A DNA stretch of 7,152 nt from CAZSMK01 sp964608095 (GTDB lineage Bacteria > Sumerlaeota > Sumerlaeia > MWCT01 > JAGHBZ01): NCBI GenBank assembly GCA_964608095.1, contig CAZSMK010000136.1, positions 1 to 7,152 on the forward strand, given 5' to 3'. The position numbers and the translations under genes were made by a program. The notes below the pieces were generated by a model. The model was given only the letters and a program-made list of their open reading frames with translations. It was not told where the DNA came from and searched no databases. Every line of letters begins with the position of its first letter. The stretch's first letter is position 1. Shown piece after piece: positions 1 through 6,948 of the stretch.

Positions 1-3
1 CTT

Positions 4-456
4 GTGCAGGAATCGGGTAACGGCTCTCAAAACGACCATTCCTTCAACATTTTATGGCAAGAATATTCCGCACACCGGAACTCGCTTGCGCCGGATGAAT
101 TTACACGATGGTTCGAGGAATGGAAGGTTGAACAGAGCGGGAAATATGTGGAAGGGCGATCAGTCTATCGTGGACGTGTTCCCGCAACCAATACAGACTC
201 ATCAACGCCTGATTCGGTCTTTCTGATTTTTCGTCCTGCAACAAAAAACTTGCGCCAATCGTTAAGAATTAAATGCCTGGCAAACAAGAACAACCAGGAT
301 GTAGAATCGTTGCGACTTGATGATGAGGTGATACTTAAAGGCGAAATTTCCTCAATTGCAGGTGAAACTTCCTCTCTGGAAATAGATACACTCCCGTACG
401 GCGCAGTCCTTACGGTCTTCCTCGAGGATGCCGAGTTTAGTTCGCCGAATGATTAA
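4..456 (+). CDS. Small protein with OB-fold-like pattern, possibly 5'-truncated
   Basis: I do not recognise this 150-residue protein by name. The frame is open to the left edge of the window, so GTG at 4 is only the first usable start and the true N-terminus may lie outside. The first ~45 residues are polar with several Trp (WQEY, RWFEEW). Residues ~50-145 alternate short beta-like strands: VYRGRV, then VFLIFRP, then SLRIKCLA, then a segment LRLDDEVILKGEIS, then LEID and AVLTVFLEDAEF. That order, with a 'LxxGDxVxVxG' type turn read here as LDDEVILKG, resembles OB-fold proteins of the tRNA_anti-like kind; this is inference from pattern only. There is no signal peptide or membrane segment in the visible part. 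It stops at TAA 454-456. It could equally be the C-terminal domain of a longer protein. Confidence 0.6.
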   Translation: MQESGNGSQNDHSFNILWQEYSAHRNSLAPDEFTRWFEEWKVEQSGKYVEGRSVYRGRVPATNTDSSTPDSVFLIFRPATKNLRQSLRIKCLANKNNQDVESLRLDDEVILKGEISSIAGETSSLEIDTLPYGAVLTVFLEDAEFSSPND

Positions 457-476
457 ACACCATATAACGAAAGCAG

Positions 477-623
477 ATGGGATTGGCTTTTTAAGAAAAA
501 GTCTTTGGCAAAAACGCGGGTAACAAAGTCATAGCCGGTGAGATAGTGGCGGGAGAACCAGAGCCGGAAATGTCTCTCAACAAATATCCAGTGATTCAGA
601 AATATCGCGCGCAAGTCCTTTAG
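477..623 (+). pseudogene. Coding-like remnant with in-frame stop in the 457-665 spacer
   Basis: The spacer between the OB-like gene and the PHP gene is not featureless. From ATG 477 a short frame reads five codons, meets TAA at 492-494, and then continues open from 495 to TAG 621-623 (42 codons). In this stretch 20 of the first 21 codons begin with a purine. The translation is rich in K, E, G, V and I (for example GNKVIAGEIVAGEPEPE), which looks like real protein rather than random sequence. No good start codon or ribosome site lies just after the TAA. It may be the C-terminal remnant of a decayed gene, or chance. No family recognised. The opposite strand is also open here (stop at 453-455) but has a less protein-like, aromatic-rich composition. 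Confidence 0.3.
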
Positions 624-665
624 CCGCCCCTGCCACTGCTGTCATAAGTCATATCAGCGTTCTGC

Positions 666-1793
666 GTGAATTCATGTAGTAGTAGTTATATGCTTGAAAA
701 AGTCAAGACATACAGTGGAGCCATCCATATCCATACAAAATGTTCCGATGGTTCAGGCAGGCTTCATGAGATTGTGACTGACGCCCACTCAACCGCCCTG
801 GATTTTATTATTATTACGGATCACAATACACTTTGCTATTTTGACAAGGGGAGGGAAGGCTGGTATGACAATCTCTTGGTGCTCGTAGGTGAGGAAGTCA
901 CACACCGTAAAGGACATTGTCTTGCCATGAACATCAGGCGCTCGGTGGCGCCGAAAAACGGCAATCCACGCATCTATCTTAGAGATATAAAGGAGCAGGG
1001 TGGATTGAGCTTTATTGCTCATCCTCATCTGGCGAAGAACGTGGTGTTCAGAATAAAAAACTGCGCCTGGCGCGACTGGAGTATTAACTCCTTTACGGGT
1101 ATGGAGATCTGGTCATATATGACGGATTGGGTTCAACATCTCAAGCCGTCGAATTTCATTTCACATTGCAGTATCCCCGATCGTTTTATAAGCGGTCCTT
1201 TTAAAGCCACGTTAAAGCAATGGGATCATTTGAGTCAGATGCGTCGAGTGGTGGCAATCGGCGGCATCGATGCTCATGCACGTGTGATTCTTCCGTTCGG
1301 GCTGAAAAAGATATTCCCGTATAAGGATTTATTCGAAACAGTGCGAACCTATGTTCTCGCGCCGCCCTTGCCCGAAGATGATTTTCGAACCGCTAAAAGC
1401 ATGATATATGATGCCCTCGCACAGGGACACTGCTTTGCGGCGAATTCTCGATTGAGAGACCCACGCGGCTTTTCTTATATATGTCGTTTGCCGGACAATC
1501 GCACTCTTTTACAAGGCGATGAAACGATGTATGAACCCGGCTGCAGGCTCGAATGTTCTCTTCAGAGCGAGGCGCGCATACGCCTTCTACGCAACGGAAA
1601 AACCGTTATCGATCATGTCAGCCGTGAAGTTAGCCTTTGTCCCCACGCTCCGGGAGTTTATCGTGTCGAAATTTTCCTTGACCGAACTCCCTGGATATTT
1701 TCCAATCCTATTTATCTACGTCCGATACCGAATAATACCGGGCATTCTATAAAAGAATCATACATCCAGCATACAAAGGATAATGGTCTATGA
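666..1793 (+). CDS. PHP-domain metallohydrolase, CehA/McbA-like
   Basis: This 375-residue protein belongs to the PHP superfamily of metal-dependent hydrolases and phosphoesterases. Visible metal-ligand motifs, numbered from GTG 666, are HIHT (H21, H23) with SDG, TDHN (D52, H53), GEE (E76/E77), H84, AHPH (H119), E147 in MEIW, and GIDAH (D202, H204). The set is complete, so the enzyme should be active. Residues ~260-352 form a beta-rich C-terminal domain with IRLLRNGK, GVYRVEIFL and PWIFSNPIYL, the pattern I associate with CehA/McbA-family proteins. The substrate cannot be read from sequence. There is no signal peptide, so it is probably cytoplasmic. The start is uncertain: GTG 666 and ATG 690 (residue 9) both precede the first motif and neither has a clear ribosome site. 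Its TGA overlaps the transketolase ATG in ATGA, implying co-translation. Histidinol-phosphatases are also PHP proteins, but the C-terminal domain argues against that role. Confidence 0.92.
   Translation: MNSCSSSYMLEKVKTYSGAIHIHTKCSDGSGRLHEIVTDAHSTALDFIIITDHNTLCYFDKGREGWYDNLLVLVGEEVTHRKGHCLAMNIRRSVAPKNGNPRIYLRDIKEQGGLSFIAHPHLAKNVVFRIKNCAWRDWSINSFTGMEIWSYMTDWVQHLKPSNFISHCSIPDRFISGPFKATLKQWDHLSQMRRVVAIGGIDAHARVILPFGLKKIFPYKDLFETVRTYVLAPPLPEDDFRTAKSMIYDALAQGHCFAANSRLRDPRGFSYICRLPDNRTLLQGDETMYEPGCRLECSLQSEARIRLLRNGKTVIDHVSREVSLCPHAPGVYRVEIFLDRTPWIFSNPIYLRPIPNNTGHSIKESYIQHTKDNGL
1775..1780 (+). promoter_or_regulatory. Ribosome binding site of the transketolase gene
   Basis: AAAGGA lies 9 nt before the ATG at 1790, inside the 3' end of the PHP gene. 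It supports ATG 1790 as the start and ATGA-type coupling of the two genes. Confidence 0.65.
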
Positions 1794-3775
1794 ACGAAAA
1801 AACGATTAACCCTGCATTGAAACAATCAATAGAAGGGCTCATAAGCGAACGCCTTGATAGTAAAGTAATAAAGCAACTTGAAAAATGGGCAAGGATTATT
1901 CGCGGTGATATTATAAAGATGACAACGCTTGCGGGGTCTGGTCATCCGGGTGGATCTTTATCTTCTGTTGATTTCTACCTCATGTGCTATTGTGCTGCAA
2001 AGATCAACCCTGAAGACCCCTACGAGCCGGATCGAGACCGTGTGCTGGTTAGCCATGGACATACATCACCTGGCGTCTATTCCGTTCTGGGCAGACTCGG
2101 ATTCTTCGATATAGATACTGCTATAAGCACGTTTCGTCTTGCCGGCTCTCCGTTTGAAGGACATATCGAGCGCTCGGTCCCCGGTGTGGAATGGACAACA
2201 GGGAATCTGGGTCAGGGATTGAGTGCGGCGTGCGGTTTTGCTCTGGCAGCCCAGCTCCGTAAAAAGAAATATAACGTCTTTGCACTGATGAGCGATGCCG
2301 AACAATGCAAGGGCCAGGTTGCGGAGTCGCGACGTATCGCCACAAAGTTTCATCTCACCAATATCACCGTCGTCATCGATTATAATAACCGTCAGATCAG
2401 CGGTAAGGTGTCGAACATTATGCCAATCAATCTTGAGGACGAATATCGTGCCGCCGGCTGGCATGTAATCGAAATCGACGGACATGATTATGCACAAATT
2501 TACGATGCTCTTTTCAAAGCGAAAAGCATCGATGCCCCCGTTGCTATCATTGCGCAGACCTCCATAGGCAAGGGAGTAGGTTTTATGGAAGGTGACGAGG
2601 AATTTCACGGGAGGGCTTTGAAACCTGATGAATACACAAAGGCGCTCGAGGAACTCAACATCCCCGATGACCTGGATAAATATCGCGTACTTCGCGAAGA
2701 ACCAGAAACCCTCAAGTCGATTTCTTTCGGCTCTGTACCGGGTGATTTGGGGCATGCCGTCTTACCTTTTCCCGGTGAGCCCATAATCTATTCCGTGGAT
2801 GAAAAAACGGATAATCGCACAGGTTTCGGAAACGCCCTTAAAGACCTCGCGGTGGTGAACAGCAAGAAGAAATCGCCGCCCATTGCCGTGTTTGATTGCG
2901 ACCTTGCCGGCTCGGTTAAAACAAAACTTTTCGCGGAGAATTTTCCGAAAAACTTTTTTCAGATCGGCGTCCAAGAACATAGCGCGGCAACCATTTCAGG
3001 AGCGATATCAACGCAAGGCGTGGTGAGTTTTTTTGCGGACTTCGGCGTTTTCGGTGTCGACGAAACATATAACCAGCATCGCCTCAACGATATTAATTTC
3101 ACCAATCTCAAAGTCATAACCACGCATAATGGTATTGATGTGGGCGAAGACGGGAAAACACATCAATGTATCGACTACGTCGGTTTGGTGCAGAACCTTT
3201 TCGGGTTTCACCTCATTGTGCCCGCCGACCCGAACCAGACTGACCGTGCAATCCGCTATATCGCCACGCATGAAGGGAACTTTTTAGTCGTGATGGGCAG
3301 GTCAAAAACGCCTATCATAGTTAGTGAAGCGGGTGAGCCTTATTTCGGCGAGAATTATGAATTTGAATACGGTAGTGCGGATATTATTTTTTCCGGCAGG
3401 GATGCTGCTATTATTACTATGGGTCAGATGCTGTCCAGAGCCATCATCGCACGCCAAATCTTGAAAAAGAAGTATGGGATTGAATCTATGCTTATCAATG
3501 TAAGCTGTCCGCTCAAGATTGATGAAGAGGCTGTTTTTCGCGCAACGTCCACTGGCGTTATTCTCACCTATGAGGATCATAACGTTTATACCGGGCTCGG
3601 TTCAATCGTGGCGAATTTGATTACTGAAAAAGGCTGGAATGCACGGCTTACAAAAATTGGCGTGACTGAATACAATGGTTCCGGTAAATCTGACGACCTC
3701 TATAAAATGGTATCTCTTACTCCTGAAAAAATTGTCGCTTCCCTTCTGGATTTGATTGATAAAAAGAAGGCTTAA
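1790..3775 (+). CDS. tkt: Transketolase, full-length, with variant ThDP/metal motif
   Basis: Transketolase moves two-carbon ketol units between sugar phosphates in the non-oxidative pentose phosphate pathway, using thiamine diphosphate and a divalent metal in the cytoplasm. The 661 residues match the usual length and contain all three domains in one chain. Visible motifs are SGHPGG (50-55), SHGH (88-91), GNLGQGL (138-144), the metal loop SDAE (168-171) with DYNN (197-200), SIGKG (258-262), GVQEHS with the presumed catalytic Glu396, FADFG (415-419), HNGIDVGEDGKTHQ (446-459) with D454 and H458, and GRSKTP with R504. The usual GDG of the metal/diphosphate motif is SDA here: the metal-binding Asp169 and Asn199 are kept, but both glycines are replaced. 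The start ATG 1790 overlaps the PHP stop and has AAAGGA 9 nt upstream. No strong terminator follows. It is closer to transketolase than to DXS by overall motif order. Confidence 0.95.
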   Translation: MNEKTINPALKQSIEGLISERLDSKVIKQLEKWARIIRGDIIKMTTLAGSGHPGGSLSSVDFYLMCYCAAKINPEDPYEPDRDRVLVSHGHTSPGVYSVLGRLGFFDIDTAISTFRLAGSPFEGHIERSVPGVEWTTGNLGQGLSAACGFALAAQLRKKKYNVFALMSDAEQCKGQVAESRRIATKFHLTNITVVIDYNNRQISGKVSNIMPINLEDEYRAAGWHVIEIDGHDYAQIYDALFKAKSIDAPVAIIAQTSIGKGVGFMEGDEEFHGRALKPDEYTKALEELNIPDDLDKYRVLREEPETLKSISFGSVPGDLGHAVLPFPGEPIIYSVDEKTDNRTGFGNALKDLAVVNSKKKSPPIAVFDCDLAGSVKTKLFAENFPKNFFQIGVQEHSAATISGAISTQGVVSFFADFGVFGVDETYNQHRLNDINFTNLKVITTHNGIDVGEDGKTHQCIDYVGLVQNLFGFHLIVPADPNQTDRAIRYIATHEGNFLVVMGRSKTPIIVSEAGEPYFGENYEFEYGSADIIFSGRDAAIITMGQMLSRAIIARQILKKKYGIESMLINVSCPLKIDEEAVFRATSTGVILTYEDHNVYTGLGSIVANLITEKGWNARLTKIGVTEYNGSGKSDDLYKMVSLTPEKIVASLLDLIDKKKA

Positions 3776-3888
3776 CGAGAACAAAAATAAATCCCAGAAA
3801 AGGGAACATTGCAAAACATCATCTTTGTATTGTCTGCATTCTGGTTGCCATGGTTTTCTTTTTGCCGTTTTCAACACTTCATTCCAAC

Positions 3889-3922
3889 GTCATCATCATT
3901 GAAATCGGTAAATGATGTTGAC
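3889..3922 (+). repeat. 12-bp inverted repeat (possible operator) over a -35 box
   Basis: GTCATCATCATT at 3889-3900 and AATGATGTTGAC at 3911-3922 are reverse complements with one mismatch, separated by 10 nt (3901-3910). The right arm contains most of the TTGACA hexamer at 3918-3923. Such placement suits a repressor site on DNA. As RNA it would give an AU-rich hairpin without a following U-run, so a terminator is less likely. Role inferred from position only. Confidence 0.45.
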
Positions 3923-3947
3923 ACATCTCTCCGTTAGCATGCATGAT
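3918..3947 (+). promoter_or_regulatory. Putative sigma-70-type promoter for the transpeptidase-hisG unit
   Basis: A perfect TTGACA lies at 3918-3923 and, 18 bp on, CATGAT at 3942-3947 matches TATAAT at four of six positions. Transcription would start near 3954, about 40 nt before the ATG at 3993. The 217-bp spacer after the transketolase gene fits a separate promoter. The -10 is weak, so confidence is limited. Confidence 0.4.
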
Positions 3948-3978
3948 GGTTTTTCAAGTGTGGTGGTGATAATAAAAT

Positions 3979-3983
3979 GGAGG
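3979..3983 (+). promoter_or_regulatory. Ribosome binding site that fixes the transpeptidase start
   Basis: GGAGG, 9 nt before ATG 3993, is the best Shine-Dalgarno match in the window. It shows translation begins at 3993 rather than at the upstream in-frame ATG 3912, whose extra 27 residues would put polar sequence ahead of the membrane anchor. Confidence 0.8.
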
Positions 3984-3992
3984 TGTCGGGGA

Positions 3993-5186
3993 ATGAAATT
4001 CAAGGCTGCATTAATCACAATATTAGTCTTTCTGGTAATAGCCGCGGTAATTGTGGCGGGAGTTTATCTAAATCAGAGGAAACGACAACAAGCCGTACTT
4101 GATCACCTTAAGATCGCAGAAGAAGCACTGGCTGAAGGTGAGATGGTCAAGGCTGAAGAGAACCTTCAAATAGTCCTCGAACGATTTCCCAACTCTACAT
4201 TGGCGCCAAGAGCCTGTTTCCTTCTTGCCAGGTCTAATTTTGATGCACACAAATATGATGAAGCCCTCGAGTACAGTGAACGATTGATAACAGAGTATCC
4301 CGAGAGCCCGTTTGTTGCATGGGCTAAGTATTACAAAGCGGATGTACTTTTACGAACCGGAGGCGATCTCGAGATTGTCGAGGAACTCCTCGAAGAACTT
4401 AGCGATACGGCGAGTGATAAAGAGGTAGCGCTATGGGCGGATTTAGGTGTGGCGAAATTAACCAAAAAGCGGGGGAACCTTAAACAGGCAAGAAAGATGC
4501 TTAACGAGTTGTATGTTGCGGAAAATCTGCCCCAAGCGATTGAAGAAGAAGTAAAAGAGGCGCTCGGTGAGGTGAACATGACATTGCTGTTCTCGCCGGA
4601 AATCGCCGAAGGCGACCAAGTCTATGCACTCAAGAAAGGCGATACACTCTACGACCTTTCCCGAAAGTTCAAGGTCACGCAGGAACTGCTGATGCAATGC
4701 AATAATATCACCGACCCACGGATGTTGAAAGTCGGTAGACAGCTCAAAATTCCACGCGGTGATTTCAGTATCGAGGTCGATAAGTCTTCTAATCGGCTCA
4801 TCCTCTTCAGCGGCGACGATTTCTTCAAGGAATACAAGGTACGCACCGGTAAATATGATTACCTGACGCCGGTGGGCGATTTTCGCATAGAATATAAGAA
4901 AGAAGACCCTGAGTGGGTTGATCCGCGAAGTCATAAACGCTATCCGCCGGGTCATCCCGAAAACGAACTCGGCACACGCTGGATGTCCTTCAAAGGCAGC
5001 GCTCTCGGGATTCATGGTACCATTCATCCTGACACTATCGGGGAATATGCATCTTTCGGTTGTGTGGGTATGTTAATGGACGAGGTTGAAGAACTCTATG
5101 ATATAGTTCCGGTCGGCACTCCGGTTAAAATCTATGGTTCTATCCGGAAAGAAAGGGAAACTGAAACGGATGACAAAGATGAGTGA
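3993..5186 (+). CDS. Membrane-anchored TPR-LysM-YkuD L,D-transpeptidase-like protein
   Basis: This 397-residue cell-envelope protein should act on peptidoglycan outside the inner membrane. Residues 1-4 are basic, ~5-25 form one hydrophobic anchor, and ~35-190 are helical TPR-like repeats with pairs such as AEEAL/AEENL and YDEALEYSERLI. A LysM domain (209-254, YALKKGDTLYDLSRKF to GRQLKIPRG) would bind glycan. A YkuD domain (257-381) includes TPVGDFRI, GIHGT (H341) and the cysteine box SFGCVGM (354-360, C357). L,D-transpeptidases use this Cys to form 3-3 cross-links or attach proteins to peptidoglycan. The usual box is S-H-G-C-hydrophobic-R: the nucleophile is present, but the His is Phe and the conserved Arg is Gly359, so activity or substrate may differ. 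The C-terminus is charged (ETETDDKDE). The ATG is set by GGAGG. The stop overlaps hisG, suggesting co-transcription with it. Confidence 0.92.
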   Translation: MKFKAALITILVFLVIAAVIVAGVYLNQRKRQQAVLDHLKIAEEALAEGEMVKAEENLQIVLERFPNSTLAPRACFLLARSNFDAHKYDEALEYSERLITEYPESPFVAWAKYYKADVLLRTGGDLEIVEELLEELSDTASDKEVALWADLGVAKLTKKRGNLKQARKMLNELYVAENLPQAIEEEVKEALGEVNMTLLFSPEIAEGDQVYALKKGDTLYDLSRKFKVTQELLMQCNNITDPRMLKVGRQLKIPRGDFSIEVDKSSNRLILFSGDDFFKEYKVRTGKYDYLTPVGDFRIEYKKEDPEWVDPRSHKRYPPGHPENELGTRWMSFKGSALGIHGTIHPDTIGEYASFGCVGMLMDEVEELYDIVPVGTPVKIYGSIRKERETETDDKDE

Positions 5187-6060
5187 ACAACGACAAATTC
5201 GATTGGCACTGCCAAAAGGAAGCCTACAAAAAGCCACCATGTCTTTGATGGAAAAGGCCGGATTCAAGTTTTCGGTTGGGTCGCGGGCATATCATGCAGA
5301 ATGCGACGATCCTGAAATTGAGGCGTTGCTTATCAGGCCGCAAGAAATGCCGCGCTATATAGCCGAGGGCTTATTCGATGCAGGTATCACGGGTCTTGAT
5401 TGGGTCAAGGAAAACGAAGCCGACGTGGTTGAAGTTAAAACGTTGATCTACTCGAAAAGTTCGATGCGACCGGTTCGCTGGGTGGTGGCTGTTCCTGTCG
5501 ATTCTTCTATCAAGAAGGTTGAAGACCTTCAGGGGAAGCGAATTGCCACCGAGGTGGTTCATTTAGCCCAAAGATATCTCAAGGAACACGGTATCGAGGC
5601 GGATGTCGAGTTTTCATGGGGCGCAACCGAGGTGAAACCACCGGAACTCGCCGACGCAATTATTGAACTTACCGAGACCGGTGGCTCGCTCAGGGCTAAT
5701 AATCTCAAAATCCTGGATGTGATTATGGAGTCGAATACCAAGCTTATTGCGAATAAAGAAAGCTGGAACGACCCGTGGAAACGAGAGAAAATCGAGAATA
5801 TCGGAATGCTTCTGGCCGCTGCAATTGATGCGGTCGACCGCGTCGGGCTCAAAATGAATGTCCCGCGAGACAAACTGGACGGTGTGCTTGAATTACTTCC
5901 TGCCATCACGGCTCCCACAGTGTCACAGCTGGCTGACGAGAAATGGGTCGCTATCGAAACCGTGTTGCAGGAACATCAAGTGCGTAACCTGATACCCTCG
6001 CTCAAGCGCGCAGGCGCCACCGGCATTATTGAATATCCCCTTAATAAAGTCATTCTTTGA
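5179..6060 (+). CDS. hisG: ATP phosphoribosyltransferase, long form
   Basis: HisG joins ATP and PRPP to give phosphoribosyl-ATP, the committed step of histidine synthesis, in the cytoplasm. The 293 residues fit the long, HisZ-independent form. Motifs are IRLALPKGSL (7-16), GLFDAGITGLDWV (64-76), RIATEV (121-126), SWGATEVKPPELADAI (146-161) and the PRPP loop ELTETGGSLRANNL (163-176). The C-terminal regulatory ACT-like domain (from ~223) has LKMNVPRDKL, LPAITAPTVSQL and KRAGATGIIEYPLNK; in the long family it binds histidine for feedback inhibition. ATG 5179 overlaps the preceding gene by 8 bp and places the first strand at the usual distance. ATG 5170, three codons earlier, is also possible, and neither has a strong ribosome site, consistent with coupling to the gene before. 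No other his gene is in view, so the pathway is scattered or lies elsewhere. Its last 11 bp overlap the convergent minus-strand gene. Confidence 0.97.
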   Translation: MSEQRQIRLALPKGSLQKATMSLMEKAGFKFSVGSRAYHAECDDPEIEALLIRPQEMPRYIAEGLFDAGITGLDWVKENEADVVEVKTLIYSKSSMRPVRWVVAVPVDSSIKKVEDLQGKRIATEVVHLAQRYLKEHGIEADVEFSWGATEVKPPELADAIIELTETGGSLRANNLKILDVIMESNTKLIANKESWNDPWKREKIENIGMLLAAAIDAVDRVGLKMNVPRDKLDGVLELLPAITAPTVSQLADEKWVAIETVLQEHQVRNLIPSLKRAGATGIIEYPLNKVIL

Positions 6061-6940
6061 TGCGCTCGGGTGAGAATACATCACGCGGATTTCGGGTAAG
6101 TTTATTCTCAAAAAGATACTGTATTATCATGTCCATATCGTTGGTGTCGAGAAAGACGTGGGCAAATTCTACGTCCGCTTTTATCGCTCCCGAAGACAGC
6201 TTCTCCAGGTCGAGAAACACCACTCCGTCGAGCGCATTAACCGCTTCCCTCAGGTAGTTGGTTGGCAATCCAAAGCCGCCTGCACGTTTGATGAAAGTTC
6301 CGAGAATCTTTTCCGGCGACAACGCTTCATATCTCTTTTCGTTTTTATCTACGGTTGGTGTTGTGGCGGTATCTGATGTTTCGTCCGGCGTTAAACCGAT
6401 AGACTTTGTGTAGTAACCATTGTAACGCTCACCAAACAGGCATCCATACGTGTTCTGGAGATAAGGCGTATTCTCGATTATGTTTATCTGTTGTTCCGCT
6501 GGTTTTGAGTCGAGGTACCGCTTAACCTGAACGTAGGTTGCGATCATTGCGTCGATAAAATCCGCCACCGCTTCCTCGTAGATTTCCATGCGTTTCTCTT
6601 CAGGGTACTCGGCATAAAGCCGTGGAAGATTCTGTGCCATTCGTCTGTACACGGTCCCTTTTCGTTCCGACTCGGCCCGTATAAACCACGCATGCCATAA
6701 CTCATGATAAAGTGTGGCAATCTCGGAAGGAGTCATGGACTCGAAAGGTTTCAATTCGCCCTCGGTGTTTTGCATCGATTCCCCGAGCAGAAGCCAGTTC
6801 TCGCCCAGATGATAGCCGGCAATAAAATCGTTAGAATAAAGAGATAGCGAAGGAACAATGAAGAAAATGAGTAAGAGGAAAATGCAGATTTTGCACCTTA
6901 TACCCGATGGCGGGATCTCTTTCTTTCTGATTCTATACAT
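6050..6940 (-). CDS. Secreted protein with HExxH metalloprotease signature, family unknown
   Basis: I do not recognise the family of this 296-residue protein. Residues 3-7 are basic (RIRKK) and ~18-34 are strongly hydrophobic, followed by SLSLYSN: a likely Sec signal peptide with a long n-region, or an N-terminal anchor. There is no lipobox cysteine after the hydrophobic core. Residues 79-83 are HELWH within a helix-like segment TLYHELWHAWF, the HExxH zinc site of many metallopeptidases. About 40 residues on, EEAVADFIDA (122-131) offers acidic residues that could be the third ligand, as in gluzincins (inference). A linker rich in T, D and P (184-200) separates this from a C-terminal region of ~95 residues without known motifs. 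The ATG at 6940 has no clear ribosome site; a TATAAT lies just before it. It may be a peptidase or a peptidase-like protein. The gene is convergent to hisG. Confidence 0.8.
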   Translation of the reverse strand: MYRIRKKEIPPSGIRCKICIFLLLIFFIVPSLSLYSNDFIAGYHLGENWLLLGESMQNTEGELKPFESMTPSEIATLYHELWHAWFIRAESERKGTVYRRMAQNLPRLYAEYPEEKRMEIYEEAVADFIDAMIATYVQVKRYLDSKPAEQQINIIENTPYLQNTYGCLFGERYNGYYTKSIGLTPDETSDTATTPTVDKNEKRYEALSPEKILGTFIKRAGGFGLPTNYLREAVNALDGVVFLDLEKLSSGAIKADVEFAHVFLDTNDMDMIIQYLFENKLTRNPRDVFSPERIKE

Positions 6941-6948
6941 GATGATTT

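Noticed and set aside
485..503. Hairpin GGCTTTTT/AAAAAGTC as a terminator after the first gene
   Set aside because: The stem is almost all A-U with a G-U pair and is followed by only three T residues.
453..614. Minus-strand frame from TTG 614 to TAA 453
   Set aside because: There is no ribosome site, the composition is aromatic-rich, and the opposite strand in the same register shows the stronger coding bias.
2066..2755. 229-codon open frame on the minus strand
   Set aside because: It lies wholly antisense to conserved transketolase motifs, and its translation shows no domain or plausible composition.
3912..3992. N-terminal extension of the transpeptidase from ATG 3912
   Set aside because: GGAGG sits correctly before ATG 3993, and the extension would overlap the promoter candidate and precede the membrane anchor with polar sequence.
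4458..5027. 189-codon open frame on the minus strand
   Set aside because: It is antisense to the LysM/YkuD coding region with no recognisable motif; a shadow of codon bias in the real gene.
5134..5178. Upstream start for hisG at 5134
   Set aside because: It would overlap the previous gene by 53 bp and add a basic tail absent from the family; 5179 (or 5170) fits HisG N-termini.
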